Numbered from the stretch's first letter, positions 12,661 to 23,753 are shown. The stretch is DNA of 64,000 nt from Panax quinquefolius (GCA_020205615.1 CM035167.1:133668095-133732094); one strand, 5' to 3'. Notes: generated by a model not told the origin, from the letters alone. Program-made: numbers and translations.

Positions 12661-13743
12661 TCTATGTGTAAGTACTGCGTGCGTGGTGATTTCCTTTGTT
12701 ATTCCATTCTTTATTATACCCAAATGGTTAAAACTTTGACTTATACTCCATGAAATTATTAGAATATTCTTGATATATTGCGTTTCATCCAATATCTTTT
12801 CATGGAAATATTCTTCCGATCATTCTTGAATTTTACTCTACAAAACAAAAGATCTTGTTGACAATTTGGACGTTAATAATTCTTAGATAAATTAATTTTT
12901 GAACTTGTTTTATTGAATTCTTATATCATTGTCATCATCCTCATGTTTATATTATGTTGAAAGTTATCTTTGGCTTACGTGCATAGATGAACTTAGTATG
13001 ATTATGACCGTGGTTCATTCGGTATAATCATGGCTTAATATAAATGATGTGACAAAAGTCCTCGATGGCTGTTCTGTAATGCAAATGATGGATAGTTTTG
13101 GTATGATTATGACCGGGGGTGATTCAAAGATAGTCAGCTGACCATTGATAATTTGATGAAAATCCTTGGCCAGGTGGTATAGGGATGATTAGATATTGTG
13201 GTTTATTCATTAAACCGAGTCTTAGTGATAAAATTGATGAAAACCTTTTAAACTTAAAAGATAGTAGACTTTATTTTCTACTGACTCTTTTAATGGATTG
13301 CAAGATATTTCATTGCAGCTTAAACCGGTTGTCTATTGTATTTTATCGCTTTAACATTGTTGAAGACTATTGATAATTTATTCTGCGCTTTATCTTAGTT
13401 ATAATATTTCTTCTTGGGCTAGTTGAGCTCACCCTTTCTTTCACCGTGTTCTCTTCGTGAAATGAGAATATAAATTTGACGAGACTGGTCGGGGAGCGAA
13501 TGGGTCCGGAGGATAGCATTAGTAGTCCTCACTATTCTGTGAAATAGTGTGATAATAATTGTAATGAGGACTCTCTTGAGTTTGTATAATATCTAGTAGA
13601 CAATATTTTATTCAAACTCACGCTTTATGTCGTATTGTACACACCTACGAGTTATATTAGTAAGTTGTATTTAAATTACATACCATGTAAGTGGCGACCC
13701 AAGATGGGTGACGTATACCTAATTTTGGGGCGTCATGAACAAG

Positions 13744-14772
13744 CATCACTTTGGACATATACTTAATGATGAACCATGGGTAAAGGGACTCATGCCATCG
13801 ATTAGACGATTCGAGTCTTACATTTCGATATTCTTGAGAGAATGTAGGGTACATTGTATCCAAATGCTTCCAAGCTGCAGAGTCAGCTGGATGACGATTC
13901 ACTCCATCTTTCCGTCGCTTTACATGATGCCACGTCATGTATTATGTAGTTTCTACAGACATAAATAGCCTCTGCAATCTCGGAATTAACGGTAAATAAC
14001 GTAATTTCTTTACAGCTACTTTGCTCCTCTTAGCATTTGTATCTATTTGTGCATTTTCTGGTACAACCATCTCACTCTGCTTCCATCTCAATGATTTACA
14101 AACTGTACAAGACTCTAATTTTTCATTCTCCCTCCAAAAGAGCATACAATCATTCTCGCATGCATCAATCTTCTCATAACCAAACCCTAAATTTCCAACC
14201 ATTTTCTTCATTTCATAAAAATTATCAGGCAAGTTTGGAAATGATGGAAATGATGACTTGAACTTACCGAGCAAACCATCAAAGGACACGTCAGTCCATT
14301 TGCTAACATTTTTATGATTGAAAAGCCATACAATGAATGAAAGGACAGTCTCAATTTCACATCCAGGATATAATGGTTGATTGGCCTCTGACATGTACTT
14401 TTGGTATTTTATAGCTTCAGCTGATGATTCCACACCGTGATCCCTAAATATATCATTTACCATCTCAGGCATACGATGATCATCTTCGGATTGTGATGGT
14501 TCGTCGTGAACATCATCATTACTCACATTCCTGACAATCACATCTTCCCCTTGATGCACCCAATTCGTGTAGCCAAACATAAATCCATCACAAATCAAAT
14601 GTTCACGAATAGTAGCTCGAATCTGGTATCGGCCATTTACACAATTCTTACATGGACAAGGAATTCTTCCCGTTACCATGCCCACTTTTTCGAAACCAAA
14701 GTCCAAAAATCTCTCTATGCCTGCAAGATATTCTCTAGAATATCTTGGTAATTCCATCCACGTCTTATCCAT
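13744..14772 (-). pseudogene. CACTA transposase TNP2, N-terminal third (broken)
   Basis: It starts at ATG 14772 with MDKTWMELPRYSREYLAGIE, the canonical start of plant CACTA transposases. Residues 1 to about 80 form the Transpos_assoc domain with the CPCKNC cysteine motif. The frame stays open for 276 codons (FDGLLGKFKSSFPSFPNLPD, NDCMLFWREN, CTVCKSLRWKQ, LPLIPRLQRLFMS). A stop and frame change near 13942 precede HPADSAAWKHLD and RNVRLESS, hallmarks of the start of Transposase_21. A second frame change follows. Coding stops at 13744 where solo LTR A begins. The strong N-terminal conservation suggests relatively recent death. Confidence 0.9.
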
Positions 14773-16585
14773 AATATTGTGTCCCTAAATCAAATTGAAC
14801 AACCATCGAATGATATTGCATGATAGAAACCTATGATAATTAATTATCATATTTAATTATCATAATTAATTACCTTGAACGCCAACCAAACTCCCAGCCT
14901 CACTCAAACAAAACAAAAAAGGTGTATGTAAGATTTATGCCAAGTCCCCTTCCCACCACCGAGGTTGATTAAAGATAATAGAGAGAAATATACTAAAACA
15001 AGTACTAAATCACTAGCAAGCTATAGATTTCAAACTAACATTTGGTGTTAGATTTACTTTTATGTAGACCCATAAAATAGTACCACCACCACGGCCAAGA
15101 CACCTGTTCTCTTCAAAACTTAGGGCTTGTTAAAATAGCAAGGTTTTTAGGGCAATTAAGCATACAACTAAAACAAGTACAAGATTTTGTTACTCGACCC
15201 TTTTCACCCACTTTCATATATCGTATATAGAATCGGAATTTAGCCCTTTATAAAAGCAGAACTTCCTAGTTTTAACGATTCACCCCACGAAAGCAAGAAT
15301 CCTTAGAAACCTTACGAGAAATTTGGTTACTTGTATAATTTTTACCAACTACTAGATGACTTTGATATTGCTTGATTTGTTACTTGTATAATTTTTTAGG
15401 CCATGCTAGCTATTTGAGTGCTCCTCATACGTTTAAAGTGGGTAGTTCAACTACTACTATTAAATAACAGTTTTACAACAAACAAAGTCACTTATTAACG
15501 AGATAATACCACCAAAATGATGAGACAATATGTTGTTATGCTCACTACTACTTTATAAAACAAAATAATAAAAAAAATCTAAGCGCAATGCTTAGCTTCT
15601 CTCAGAAAATGGGAACAACCGAGGGTCCAGGCCGGTAATTGAGATTCAATGATATTGCCCGATGCCAAGTACCAAATGACTACAAGGTTATCCAAGGAAC
15701 ACAAAGCTTGAACACCAACAAGACTACTAAGAACGATACAACTATATTTCAAGGACCTTTGAAACCATACTGCAACACATCATTTTGCCAATAATATTAT
15801 ACCCATTCCACAACATGTCATTATTTTAACTTGCAAAAGCATTTAAAAAGGACAGAAAGGTCAAGAGTAGAACCCACAACCGAAAAAGAATATGGGATCA
15901 CTCTGTCAAATTGATATGCATACCCGAAAGAAACTTATACTTCAGAGTATTTCTTATTTAGAAATTCAACATAAAGTACCTAATCTTATAGGATGACAAC
16001 AAAGGTCATTTAACCACAAAAATGACAACTATATATATATATATGTAACTACTACTTTTACAAACTAGTTGTTTATGCGAAAATTTGCAGCATCAGTTGC
16101 TTCCCATCAAATTTAATTGGTAGCTGCTACCAATGTCATATGAATATGACATTGAACCCGAACCACAGTGGCTCACAAAACACCCCACAGAAGGGTGTCC
16201 CAAAATTAGAAAATTTAGGGCTTGTTAGAGGGAGGAGAGAAATAGAGAAAATCATAACAACTAAGGGGTAAATAAAATTGAAAACCTAAAGAATGAAATT
16301 ATACCTCCTCAAACAGCAGGTCAATATGATCCTTTCAAGCCGGACGGAGAGATGGAGTGAGACGAAGTCCGACGAAGTCCTACGAAGTCCGGCGTACACG
16401 AGATGATGCAAAGGGAATGAGAATGCTGAAGATCTTGATCGAGTTACTAAGATATTAATCGAATGATTAAGATGTCGATTTGGGGGAAAGAATATGAGAG
16501 ATCTCGTGATCGATAAAACTCCCCTTTAACCCTCGTATATGATCCTTTCTACGCCTCCTTATATGACCTCGTTAATTAAAATCCT
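14773..16585 (-). promoter_or_regulatory. Upstream region of CACTA transposase (leader/promoter side)
   Basis: This is 1.8 kb between the transposase ATG and the right subterminal repeats. No coding frame is recognised. Its position corresponds to the 5' leader and promoter of the transposase in related elements. A short (TA)n at about 16029-16043 and a triplicated GACGAAGTCC word at 16361-16390 are the only visible repeats. No convincing TATA box was singled out. Confidence 0.45.
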
Positions 16586-16756
16586 TAAAAAAAATTCCTA
16601 TACCGACGGCCAACTTGTGACCCTCGCAATAGACTACCTTCAGGGTCCTATACCGACGGTTAGGAAGTGAGCGTCATATAGATACCCTATAGCGACGGTT
16701 CCGCGTCTTAAACCGTCGCTATATCTTGTCGCTATATATTTGAATTTCTAGTAGTG
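16586..16756. repeat. CACTA right subterminal repeats and terminus
   Basis: Alternating-orientation copies of TATAGCGACGGTT / ACCGTCGCTATA (for example CCTATACCGACGGCC, CCTATAGCGACGGTTCC) lead to the end TTTCTAGTAGTG, which is CACTACTAGAAA on the minus strand. The motif matches the left array at 870-1385. Confidence 0.88.
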
Positions 16757-16890
16757 AAAGTTGTATTATGGAAAAATTTCGATTCCATAAAATATTAAAT
16801 ATTTTTTTTTTAGTTATTTTAAAAAAAGTAAAATAAAATAAAAATTAAGGTCCGCATTTTAGTCCTATCCGGGAGTCCGGACATGATCGG

Positions 16891-16893
<3 letters not shown>
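16757..16893. mobile_element. Right half of (TA)n-associated MITE, copy 2
   Basis: It contains TTATGGAAAAATTTCGATTC, TTTAGTTATTTTAAAAAAAG and AAGGTCCGCATTTTAGTCCT, matching the right side of copies 1 and 3. A (TA)n tract follows immediately. With the fragment at 812-858 it brackets the CACTA element. Confidence 0.65.

Positions 16894-16939
<46 letters not shown>
16894..16939. repeat. (TA)n microsatellite
   Basis: About 23 TA units lie directly beside MITE copy 2. Confidence 0.95.
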
Positions 16940-16942
<3 letters not shown>

Positions 16943-17127
16943 ACACGAGAGGTGTTTATATCATATATGTAGCTTATTTTTCATTTGTTATGGGTTGGCA
17001 TGTGATGATATATGACCCCAGGCTATCTGTCTTTCAGTAACCTTTATTATAAATCTTATCTTTTGTTCTTATATATAAAAGAAGATGATTCCATAACCAA
17101 AAGAAGACGCATAGCTAGGTGGGATAG

Positions 17128-17133
17128 ACTATA

Positions 17134-17185
<52 letters not shown>
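17128..17185. repeat. (TA)n microsatellite
   Basis: About 28 TA units with one interruption. No element is seen abutting it. Confidence 0.95.
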
Positions 17186-17191
<6 letters not shown>

Positions 17192-18299
17192 CAATGAAAA
17201 TTATGATCATAATAACAAATGAAATGAAATGAAATGTGATGAGATAAATATTATATATATATAATGTTGAGTTACACAAAACATGATGTTATGTGCAGGA
17301 ATGTGATTTTCATGCAACAAATTCATTCAATTATGGGACGAAAGGAGTGGTATTTAAATATACCTAGCAGATTCCCATATTTTTGAGTCTAACTAATTAT
17401 TATGGGTAGGATATTCAAATTTAAAAATTTTCAATCAAGTTAAATTATTATGGGTAACATAAAAATGCTAAAAAAATAATTCTCTTTTTAGTCAAGGCAT
17501 GCGTACTTATTACAATCACTTCGAGTAACGTTGAGTTATCTTATTGAAAACTAGCTGTGTTACGTGCCTCCGTCACTGTATGAACGGTGGGATTTATCTC
17601 AAATTTTAGACGACCCAGATAATTTATTGAGTGAGCGAAAAATTCAAAATTATTTATATTTTATTAAATAGATTAAGGGAACTATATTAGTCTTACGTGG
17701 GCTAAGTACATCTTATTGAAAATTAAGGGAACTATATTAATCTTACGTGGGCTAAGTACATGAATAAACGTGTCGTTTTTATGCTGTGCTTTGAGTGGAA
17801 GTCGAACTAAAACTTTCGGATTTACGACTGAACCTAAATTCTCACTTAAATTACTGAGTCAAGCGGTGAGGTTATAAATAAACATTTGTTCAGGTTGAAA
17901 CATTAAACTAAAAATTGTATATTTGATTTTCAAATCATAATTAGTTGGTGTGAAATTTTAAGATAAATCTCAAAATTAAAAAATGTACAAATTTGATCCG
18001 ACGTTATGGAATAGTTAGGGAACGAAATTCCTAGCTCAGTCCAAGTATGTACGTACTTATGTATAATGATTAATGACCGTTGGATTTGGTTAACAACCAG
18101 CGGATTAGTTTAAGAAACTAGCAAAACTTTTTGGGGGAGAAAGCCGTCAAATTAATAAATAATAATAATAATAATAATAATAAAAATAAATAAATAATGT
18201 TTGGGGGAAGGAATAATATGGTGTGGCCTGTGGGGCTTGAAGAGCGTGCAGTTGTCCGCTGTTCCGTAATCGACGCGTGGTATCATTATTACCACCAGT
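17186..18299. other. Intergenic spacer with a short duplication
   Basis: A roughly 50-bp direct duplication lies at about 17675-17762 (AAGGGAACTATATTARTCTT then ACGTGGGCTAAGTACAT, twice). Simple (AAATG)n at about 17217 and (AAT)n at about 18156-18180 are present. No gene or larger element was recognised. Confidence 0.6.
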
Positions 18300-18450
18300 A
18301 TTTGTTATATGTATTCAAATTATATCCAAAATACTGTATTATAAAAAAATTCTAGTTCTTTTTTTAGTTATTTTAAAAAAAAAGCAAAAATAAAATAAAA
18401 TAAGATCCGTATTTTAATCAGATCCGGAGAGTCCAGACCTGATCCTCATT
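18300..18450. mobile_element. Right half of (TA)n-associated MITE, copy 4
   Basis: GTATTCAAATTATATCCAAA, TTTTTTAGTTATTTTAAAAA and AGATCCGTATTTTAATCAGA match the other copies in the same order. A short (TA)6 tract follows at about 18451. The left half is absent. Confidence 0.6.
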
Positions 18451-18493
18451 ATATATATATAATCCGACGAATATTCATGCATGTGTATTGTGT

Positions 18494-19142
18494 AGGGGTG
18501 AGCGTAGATGCGGTTTAGACGCAGTTTGAAGTTCAAATCAGATAATGAAACCGCTTTTTAAATGGGTTTGAAAATTCAAAATCGCATATGAAACCATTTG
18601 TGACTGATGCGGTTTGGTTTCATTCGGTGCGGTTTTGGTTCCAAAATCAATTAAAATAATAAATTCGTAAAATAGTTAGCAAAATCATTCATGTAAACGT
18701 ATTATGCAGTGAACACAATCATGGAGTTAATTTAGCAAAATAGATCCAAGCATCAACAATTATATGGTTAATTAATACAATGTTATCACATTTGATTTAG
18801 GAAATATCAAACCATTCTTGATTTGGAAACATAATTGATACTATTTATTTTTCATTCAACCCTACAATACATGTCTTCTAAAATAAAATTAGGAGAATAT
18901 TTTATAGTAGAGAAATTATATATACTTGTAGCAAATGTGAGAAAACATGATGATTATTTTGTGCGATTTCGGTTTTATGCGTGCGATTTTGACTAGTAAC
19001 TAAATCGAAACCGTAAATTTGGTTTTTCAACCCACCTAAAATTGTTACATACGTCGGAACCATTGGTACAATTTTAAATAGTGCGATTTGTACGATTTTT
19101 GATGCGATTTCGGTTCCAAATTAGTTATTTGCTCAGCCTTAA
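18494..19142. mobile_element. Non-autonomous hAT element with 8-bp target duplication
   Basis: TATTGTGT lies at 18486-18493 and again at 19143-19150, a perfect 8-bp duplication as made by hAT transposases. The ends are AGGGGTGAGC at left and GCTCAGCCTT (then AA) at right, short imperfect inverted repeats. The subterminal parts hold several GCGGTTT / GTGCGATTTCGGTTT words in opposite orientations at the two sides. There is no coding frame. Confidence 0.82.
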
Positions 19143-19349
19143 TATTGTGTGTATTTTTTTTACTAAAAGTATAATAAGAATATTCACAAGGGAGAAGGGA
19201 TAAGCCATTTTTGTTTTAATGTGTTAATCAATTATTATAATAACACAAAATAATATATATTATGAATGTTTAAGTGGATATTTTAATTATCAGTTATGTA
19301 AATATTAAATATTGGGTCATGTTATATATGTATTGTAATAATTTTATGT

Positions 19350-19605
19350 TGAATTAGAATTATGAAACTTATCAATACATGAGATTGATAAGAATTATAT
19401 AAGGATCCACTTATTACATACTTCTTTAAAATATTATCACTAATTTTTATCTACGTAATCGACAATTAAAAAGTTAACCTAAACTTTCGAAATAATTTTT
19501 CAGAAGTAGTATTCGTAATTTTTGTTGAAAGAATGTGTAATTAATAAGTGAGACCTCCTATAATTTTTATCAATCTCATGTATTGATAAATTTTACAATT
19601 GTAAT
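19350..19605. mobile_element. Foldback MITE, about 255 bp
   Basis: The left arm ACTTATCAATACATGAGATT (about 19369) is matched by AATCTCATGTATTGATAAAT (about 19572) in inverse orientation. The match continues inward as GATCCACTTATTACA versus TGTAATTAATAAGTGAGACC with few mismatches. Arms are about 65 bp. The family was not identified, and no clear target duplication was seen. Confidence 0.75.
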
Positions 19606-20100
19606 CCGGCATAAATTTATCAAGTGGTCATCGGTGATAAGCCTTAATTAACTTTGAATCTAAAATAATCTAAACATAAAATTTTAAACTTTTTTTTCAT
19701 ATTGAATATATATATAAAAAAATCAATCAATTTTAAAGAAAATGATTATAAAGTATGATACAATGAGAAACACTCCAAAGGCTTGAGATCAATTATAAGC
19801 AATCAAAAATATTTTTAGAAGAAATTTAAATTATTGCTACATATATAATTATAAAAATGTTTTAAGGTATTTATAACAAATTTCATTGTCTTATATAAGA
19901 TTTTTTTTAACAATTTATATATAAGGATAATTTCATAGTTTGTAATTTTTATATTAGTATTTTTGGAGAGTTATCAAACACCAAATTATTTTTTAATTTG
20001 GAAGCGTTTTTAGTCCACCACAAACTTCTCAAACGAGCTCTTAAATTGCGAATTTTGATTTAAAATAAAGAAAATTAGTGACCTTGTGCCATTCAAATTA
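19606..20100. other. AT-rich spacer, nothing recognised
   Basis: No frame, inverted repeat or tandem repeat stands out. Confidence 0.6.
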
Positions 20101-20102
20101 TA

Positions 20103-20356
20103 CTCCCTCCTATTCCAAAATTAGAGATACAATTTGACTTTTAAAGTCAAACAACTACATATTAAACTTTAATTTAATGTGAAAGTATATAATTTTAGTC
20201 GATACAATTATTATAATTATAAAGTATATAATCATAGTTATTAATCACAAAATTTATTTTATTTTAAACTTTTATGAATTATACTACTTTTGAATTTTAA
20301 TATGCCATTTTTTGATTTCAAAAGTCAAATTGTATATCTAATTTTGAAAACGGAGA
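20103..20356. mobile_element. Stowaway-like MITE (Tc1/mariner)
   Basis: It begins CTCCCTCCTATTCCAAAATT after a TA and ends in the inverse, AATTTTGAAAACGGAG. Long arms continue with AGATACAATTTGACTTT / AAAGTCAAATTGTATATCT. The CTCCCTCC start, TA insertion context and about 250-bp size are typical of Stowaway. A degraded relative is at 36899-37125. Confidence 0.85.
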
Positions 20357-20399
20357 TTATTGAACCAGACAATAATTACATGCAAAATAATATTCTTAC

Positions 20400-20401
<2 letters not shown>

Positions 20402-20438
<37 letters not shown>
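20402..20438. repeat. (TA)n microsatellite
   Basis: About 18 TA units. Confidence 0.95.
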
Positions 20439-20440
<2 letters not shown>

Positions 20441-20968
20441 ATCGTACGAGGTGGATTTTCAAAGAATGAGTGATATCAGATATGCATGGAACAACGTCCC
20501 CGCCTTCCACTACTCCGTGTTCTACGCTTTCTGATGTCTCTCGTACTGACTGTTAAAGCCAAATCAATGTCCTCTCTCTCTCTTCCCCCACATAAGGTTT
20601 TTTTTCTATTATCGTTTCCACTGTTTACAACTTTTCTTTTTTTAATTCCAACCAGGCGTACATTAATTAATTTTCTATTCAAAATTACCTTTCAAATCCT
20701 AGGGTTTAGGGGATATATAACGCATTAATTAATATAAAAATATTTTCATACTAACATGTGATCTTGTACTGTAAAAAATATATATTTATCATTAGATTAT
20801 CAGATTTGATCTTATTATTCAGTACTTTATATAAATTAATTAAGTTATGGTAGTGAAACTGAGGATTGACCAAATGAGTTAATTATGATTTATTCTAAGC
20901 ACTTGTAATAGACTTAGTGACTTAATTCGTTTTTTTGTAAGTGTGATTGCATGTTAGAATTTTTTTTA
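20439..20968. other. Spacer with a GC-richer island, no gene claimed
   Basis: Bases 20470-20600 are less AT-rich, are followed by TCTCTCTCTTCCCCCACATAAG|GTTTTT, and have open frames of 80 codons on plus and 68 on minus. No family was recognised in any frame. It could be a relic exon, but nothing beyond composition supports that. Confidence 0.35.
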
Positions 20969-20981
20969 AAGTAGGGTATTG

Positions 20982-21424
20982 TTTTTTTTTTTTTTTTGAC
21001 AAACCCTGAGAACAAGATTAAAGAAGATTCATTCATTCAATTACAAGGATCAATTAATTATATAATAAAGCTGAAGATAAAATTTGAGTTACAAGCTTTC
21101 ATGATTAAGTAAAAAAAGAGAATCCAAACTCTCAAAAAGAGAAAAAAATTACTTCCACAAACACAAGGGTGGAGAAAGTACGAAAAATCTAATCCCAAAT
21201 TAGGAGAAAATAAAATCTCATAAAAAGAAAAAATATACTCAAGAAAATAATAGCGAAATAAGAAATTAATGACAACAAAAAAAATTTAGGGGAGGGACTT
21301 TTCAAAACAGGAAAGAGACACTCATAATTTCTAAGTATGAAGTTTTGGAGGCTATAATTTTGTCCAGAAAAAAATATCTTGATGTTTTCTTTAAACTACA
21401 AATTAGCTACATGCAAGATTAATT
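20982..21424 (-). mobile_element. Poly(A)-tailed retroposon (5'-truncated LINE or retrocopy) with 13-bp duplication
   Basis: AAGTAGGGTATTG (20969-20981) and AAGTAGAGTATTG (21425-21437) flank the insert, a 13-bp duplication with one mismatch. A run of 16 T at 20982-20997 is the poly(A) tail of a minus-strand insertion. The 443-bp body has no frame and ends, on the minus strand, CTTGTAATTGAATGAATGAA some 50 bp before the tail, as many plant L1 3' UTRs do. The structure shows target-primed retrotransposition. Whether the source is a LINE 3' end or another transcript cannot be decided here. Confidence 0.75.
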
Positions 21425-21437
21425 AAGTAGAGTATTG

Positions 21438-22044
21438 TTTTTGTATGTGTAATAATTAACATTCTTGAAACAATATCTCATATTGAAAGAGGTGGTTAGA
21501 GTTAATGATGATAAGTTGATATAAACTTATCTCTAGTCATGCTGTAACATTAGAGATAAATAGTAAGAAATAAAATTATGTCTACTTCAAAGATTATGTG
21601 ACTATAAATATAGTAATATCTTGTATATTGTTGATTAATAAATAATGCTTTTATTTTCTCCCTTAGATGTAAGTCTTTACGATTGACCCAAGTAATTGTT
21701 CCTTGTGTTATTTTCCGAATTTCCAGTAAATTAAAATGGTGGTCATCCTTTCTCTATTTCCCCCAAATTTCAGGTATAAATTATTAGAGCATTAACAATT
21801 GTTTCCCTAATTAACTCTTTATCCCTAATTTTAAAGAATGCATCAACAAATCATTATCCAAATGAACTTCCTTATCCTTATTTGACTCTACATTTTAATT
21901 CCTATATAGATTTTATTCCCAAAATGAAGTCAAAAAGATCATTCTCTATATATACTGAAATGACATTTCACACCCTCATTTAAGTGGACAACTCATCAAT
22001 CATACACATCTTGACATTTTTTACTACTTTATTTTTAAATTATA
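21438..22044. other. AT-rich spacer, nothing recognised
   Basis: No gene. A loose CCTTATCC/ATCCCTAATT word pair occurs near 21820-21880, with no defined repeat boundaries. Confidence 0.55.
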
Positions 22045-22255
22045 AACTTAATATTGACTTATATTTTAAAAATTAATTTCAAACATATTCAAATTTAAAA
22101 GCGATACAAATTTATTTAATTTATGTCAATATAATTATAAATATTATAAATGTAATAATAATTATAAAATTTATTATTTTCAAAATTTAAATGAATCATA
22201 TTAAATTTAAATTTAAAAATATCACAAATTAACTTTTTAAAAGTTAATGTTAATC
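22045..22255 (+). repeat. Dispersed repeat, copy 1
   Basis: It shares the order AAAAATTAATTTCAAACA, ATATAATTATAAATAT, AAATTTATTATTTTCAAAA and ATCACAAATTAACTTTTTAA with 22690-22905. It is probably a degraded MITE. Ends are not resolved. Confidence 0.5.
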
Positions 22256-22689
22256 TTATGTACATTTGCAACTACAAATCCATTCAATACTCACTTCATA
22301 AATTACTTAAAATTTAAAATAAAATAAACATTATTTTATAATGAAATATAATTGATAAATTATACTCTCTCTTTTATAAATTATAAGATTATTACTAATT
22401 TGATATTTTGACTATTGAAAATTTTAACTTTTAACTTTTAAATTTTTTTATTTAAGGAATCAATATAAGGAACCTATAGGGTACATAGTGAAAAAATTGA
22501 ATCTCTATTTTGTAAATGACCCAATAATACTGCAGAGTAAGAATAAAGATAAGAACAGAATCTCTAAGTTTTATAATTGGTTTGAAGTTTGAACTAGTTA
22601 GCTATCCCATGGTATATATTATATCAGCAGAAAGATGCGGTTTTTTATAATAGTATATATACATATAAATAAATACTATCTCCGTCTTT
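22256..22689. other. AT-rich spacer between two copies of a dispersed repeat
   Basis: No gene or clear element. A TACTCTCTCTTTTATAAATT start near 22363 may be the end of another degraded Stowaway-like copy, unproven. Confidence 0.45.
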
Positions 22690-22905
22690 AATTACAAAAT
22701 CAAAAGTAACTTTTTAGAAATTAATTTTAAACAATTTAAAATTTAAAATTAACATTAATTCATATAATTTATAACAATACAATTATAAATATCTTAAATT
22801 ACCTTTAAAAAATTAGTAACAATAAGATTTATTGTTTTCAAGACTTAAATAAATCATGTCAATTTTAAATTTGAAAATATCTCAAATTAACTCTTAAAAC
22901 CTCAA
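22690..22905 (+). repeat. Dispersed repeat, copy 2
   Basis: It is preceded by ACTATCTCCGTCTTTAATTA, which recalls a Stowaway-type CTCCGTC end. The body matches 22045-22255 in the same orientation. Confidence 0.5.
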
Positions 22906-23111
22906 TATTGTAGTGTCTAATTGCGTCTGTATAAGTATTGTAAATTATATTGTTATCATTTATGGAACATTAGCTTATATATGTAATTGGTTAGCTCAGT
23001 AGTATTGATCATAATGAGTTGAAGATTACGTTTTAGTTGATATTTCAATGTGAATGTGAATGATAATGAGTTGAAGATTACGTTTTGGTGGATATTACGT
23101 TTTAGCGCTAC
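22906..23111. other. Spacer with 45-bp duplication
   Basis: GATAATGAGTTGAAGATTAC GTTTTGGTGGATATT at about 23061 repeats the phrase at about 23012. Nothing coding is present. Confidence 0.6.
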
Positions 23112-23753
23112 GTTGAATATTTGAATGTGAGATACATGTTTATATTACTGTGTATTGGGTTGTGACAGGTTACAGGTACATAAATGGGTTTAAACACCTG
23201 GAAACTGAACTTTTTAAATCTGCATTTTTAAAAAATAGTTAATTCCAACAGAATAAGGTATTTCCGACGAAGATTCTGTCGGATTTAATAAATACCCAAT
23301 TTTTAATAAATAACGGTATATTTTAATTTTTAGTCGGAAATAGGTTACTTCCGAGGGAATGTGTCCGTTGGAAATAAGGTATCCCCGACGGAACGTTCGT
23401 CGGAGTTAATAATTAGCCATTTTTAATAAATACCGGTTTATTTTAATTTTCAATCGAAAATAGATTAATTCCGAGAGAATATGTCCATCGGAAATAAGGT
23501 ATATTATATTCGACGAAAAGTTTCATCCTATTTATTTAGTCGTGGATAGCTTATGTTCGAAGAAATTCAGTCGGAGATAAATTCGTCGAAGATAAGATAA
23601 ATCTGACGGAATTTATGACGGATCTTATCTTCGACGCGTATATTTACGACCGACTTTTCGACGGAATTTTTCGGCGGAAATAACCTATTTCCGACTGAAT
23701 ATGCTTATTTTAGAGGGAAAATTCCGTCGGAATTAAGCTTTTTTCTTGTAGTG
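23112..23753 (-). mobile_element. CACTA-type non-autonomous element, tandem copy 1
   Basis: It ends TTTTTTCTTGTAGTG, so on the minus strand it starts CACTACAAGAAAAAAGCTTA, a common CACTA-family terminus. Many copies of the palindrome-like TTCCGACGGAAT, in both orientations, fill both halves as subterminal repeats do. No opposite CACTA terminus is found at the left, so the element is one-ended or its left end has eroded. The repeat word differs from that of the 859-16756 element, so it is a different subfamily. Confidence 0.65.

Larger units (their letters stand above)
10917..13738 (+). mobile_element. Solo LTR of Ty3/gypsy family (copy A), nested in CACTA transposase
   Basis: It begins TGTAAGACCCC and ends AATTTTGGGGCGTCATGA, the counterpart of the GGGGCGCCACA end seen in sister copies. 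Left flank ACAAC (10912-10916) and right flank ACAAG (13739-13743) form a 5-bp target duplication with one mismatch. Removing the LTR and one flank brings the transposase coding sequence back together at the conserved residues before YNLPPW, which confirms both boundaries. Orientation comes from a TATA box at 12046 and from sister elements with primer-binding sites. The length, 2822 bp, nearly equals solo copy B (2818 bp). No internal domain remains, so it most likely formed by LTR-LTR recombination. Confidence 0.88.
859..16756 (-). mobile_element. CACTA (En/Spm) DNA transposon, decayed, transposase on minus strand
   Basis: The right end reads, on the minus strand, CACTACTAGAAATTCAAAT. The left end is a degraded counterpart, CATACCAAAAATTGAGC. 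Both ends carry dense subterminal repeats built on TATAGCGACGGT. Between them, in the same orientation, lie a TNP2-type transposase (Transpos_assoc, Transposase_21 and DUF4216-like regions) and a second gene with Transposase_24 similarity, which is the standard two-gene layout of plant CACTA elements. The expected 3-bp target duplication is not convincing (AAA at right), perhaps because the left end is eroded. Frameshifts, stops and a nested solo LTR show the element is dead as an autonomous copy. Its length of about 15.9 kb includes the 2.8-kb LTR. Confidence 0.85.

Noticed and set aside
12395..12753. Overlapping plus-strand frames with repeated CVLHRTWF / VCVFYTGPG
   Set aside because: These are translations of a 60-bp tandem repeat in the LTR; the same repeat is read in several frames and in inverse orientation elsewhere.
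10917..13738. Full-length LTR retrotransposon in the CACTA transposase
   Set aside because: No PBS, PPT, gag or pol occurs between the TSDs; the segment is a single LTR.
13735..14751. Plus-strand frames of 74-81 codons opposite the transposase
   Set aside because: Antisense shadows of the minus-strand transposase coding sequence.
20486..20728. Plus-strand 80-codon frame beginning MEQRPRLPLLRVLRFL in a GC-richer island
   Set aside because: No recognisable domain, overlapping frames open on both strands, and no upstream promoter signal other than a (TA)n. Kept only as a spacer note.
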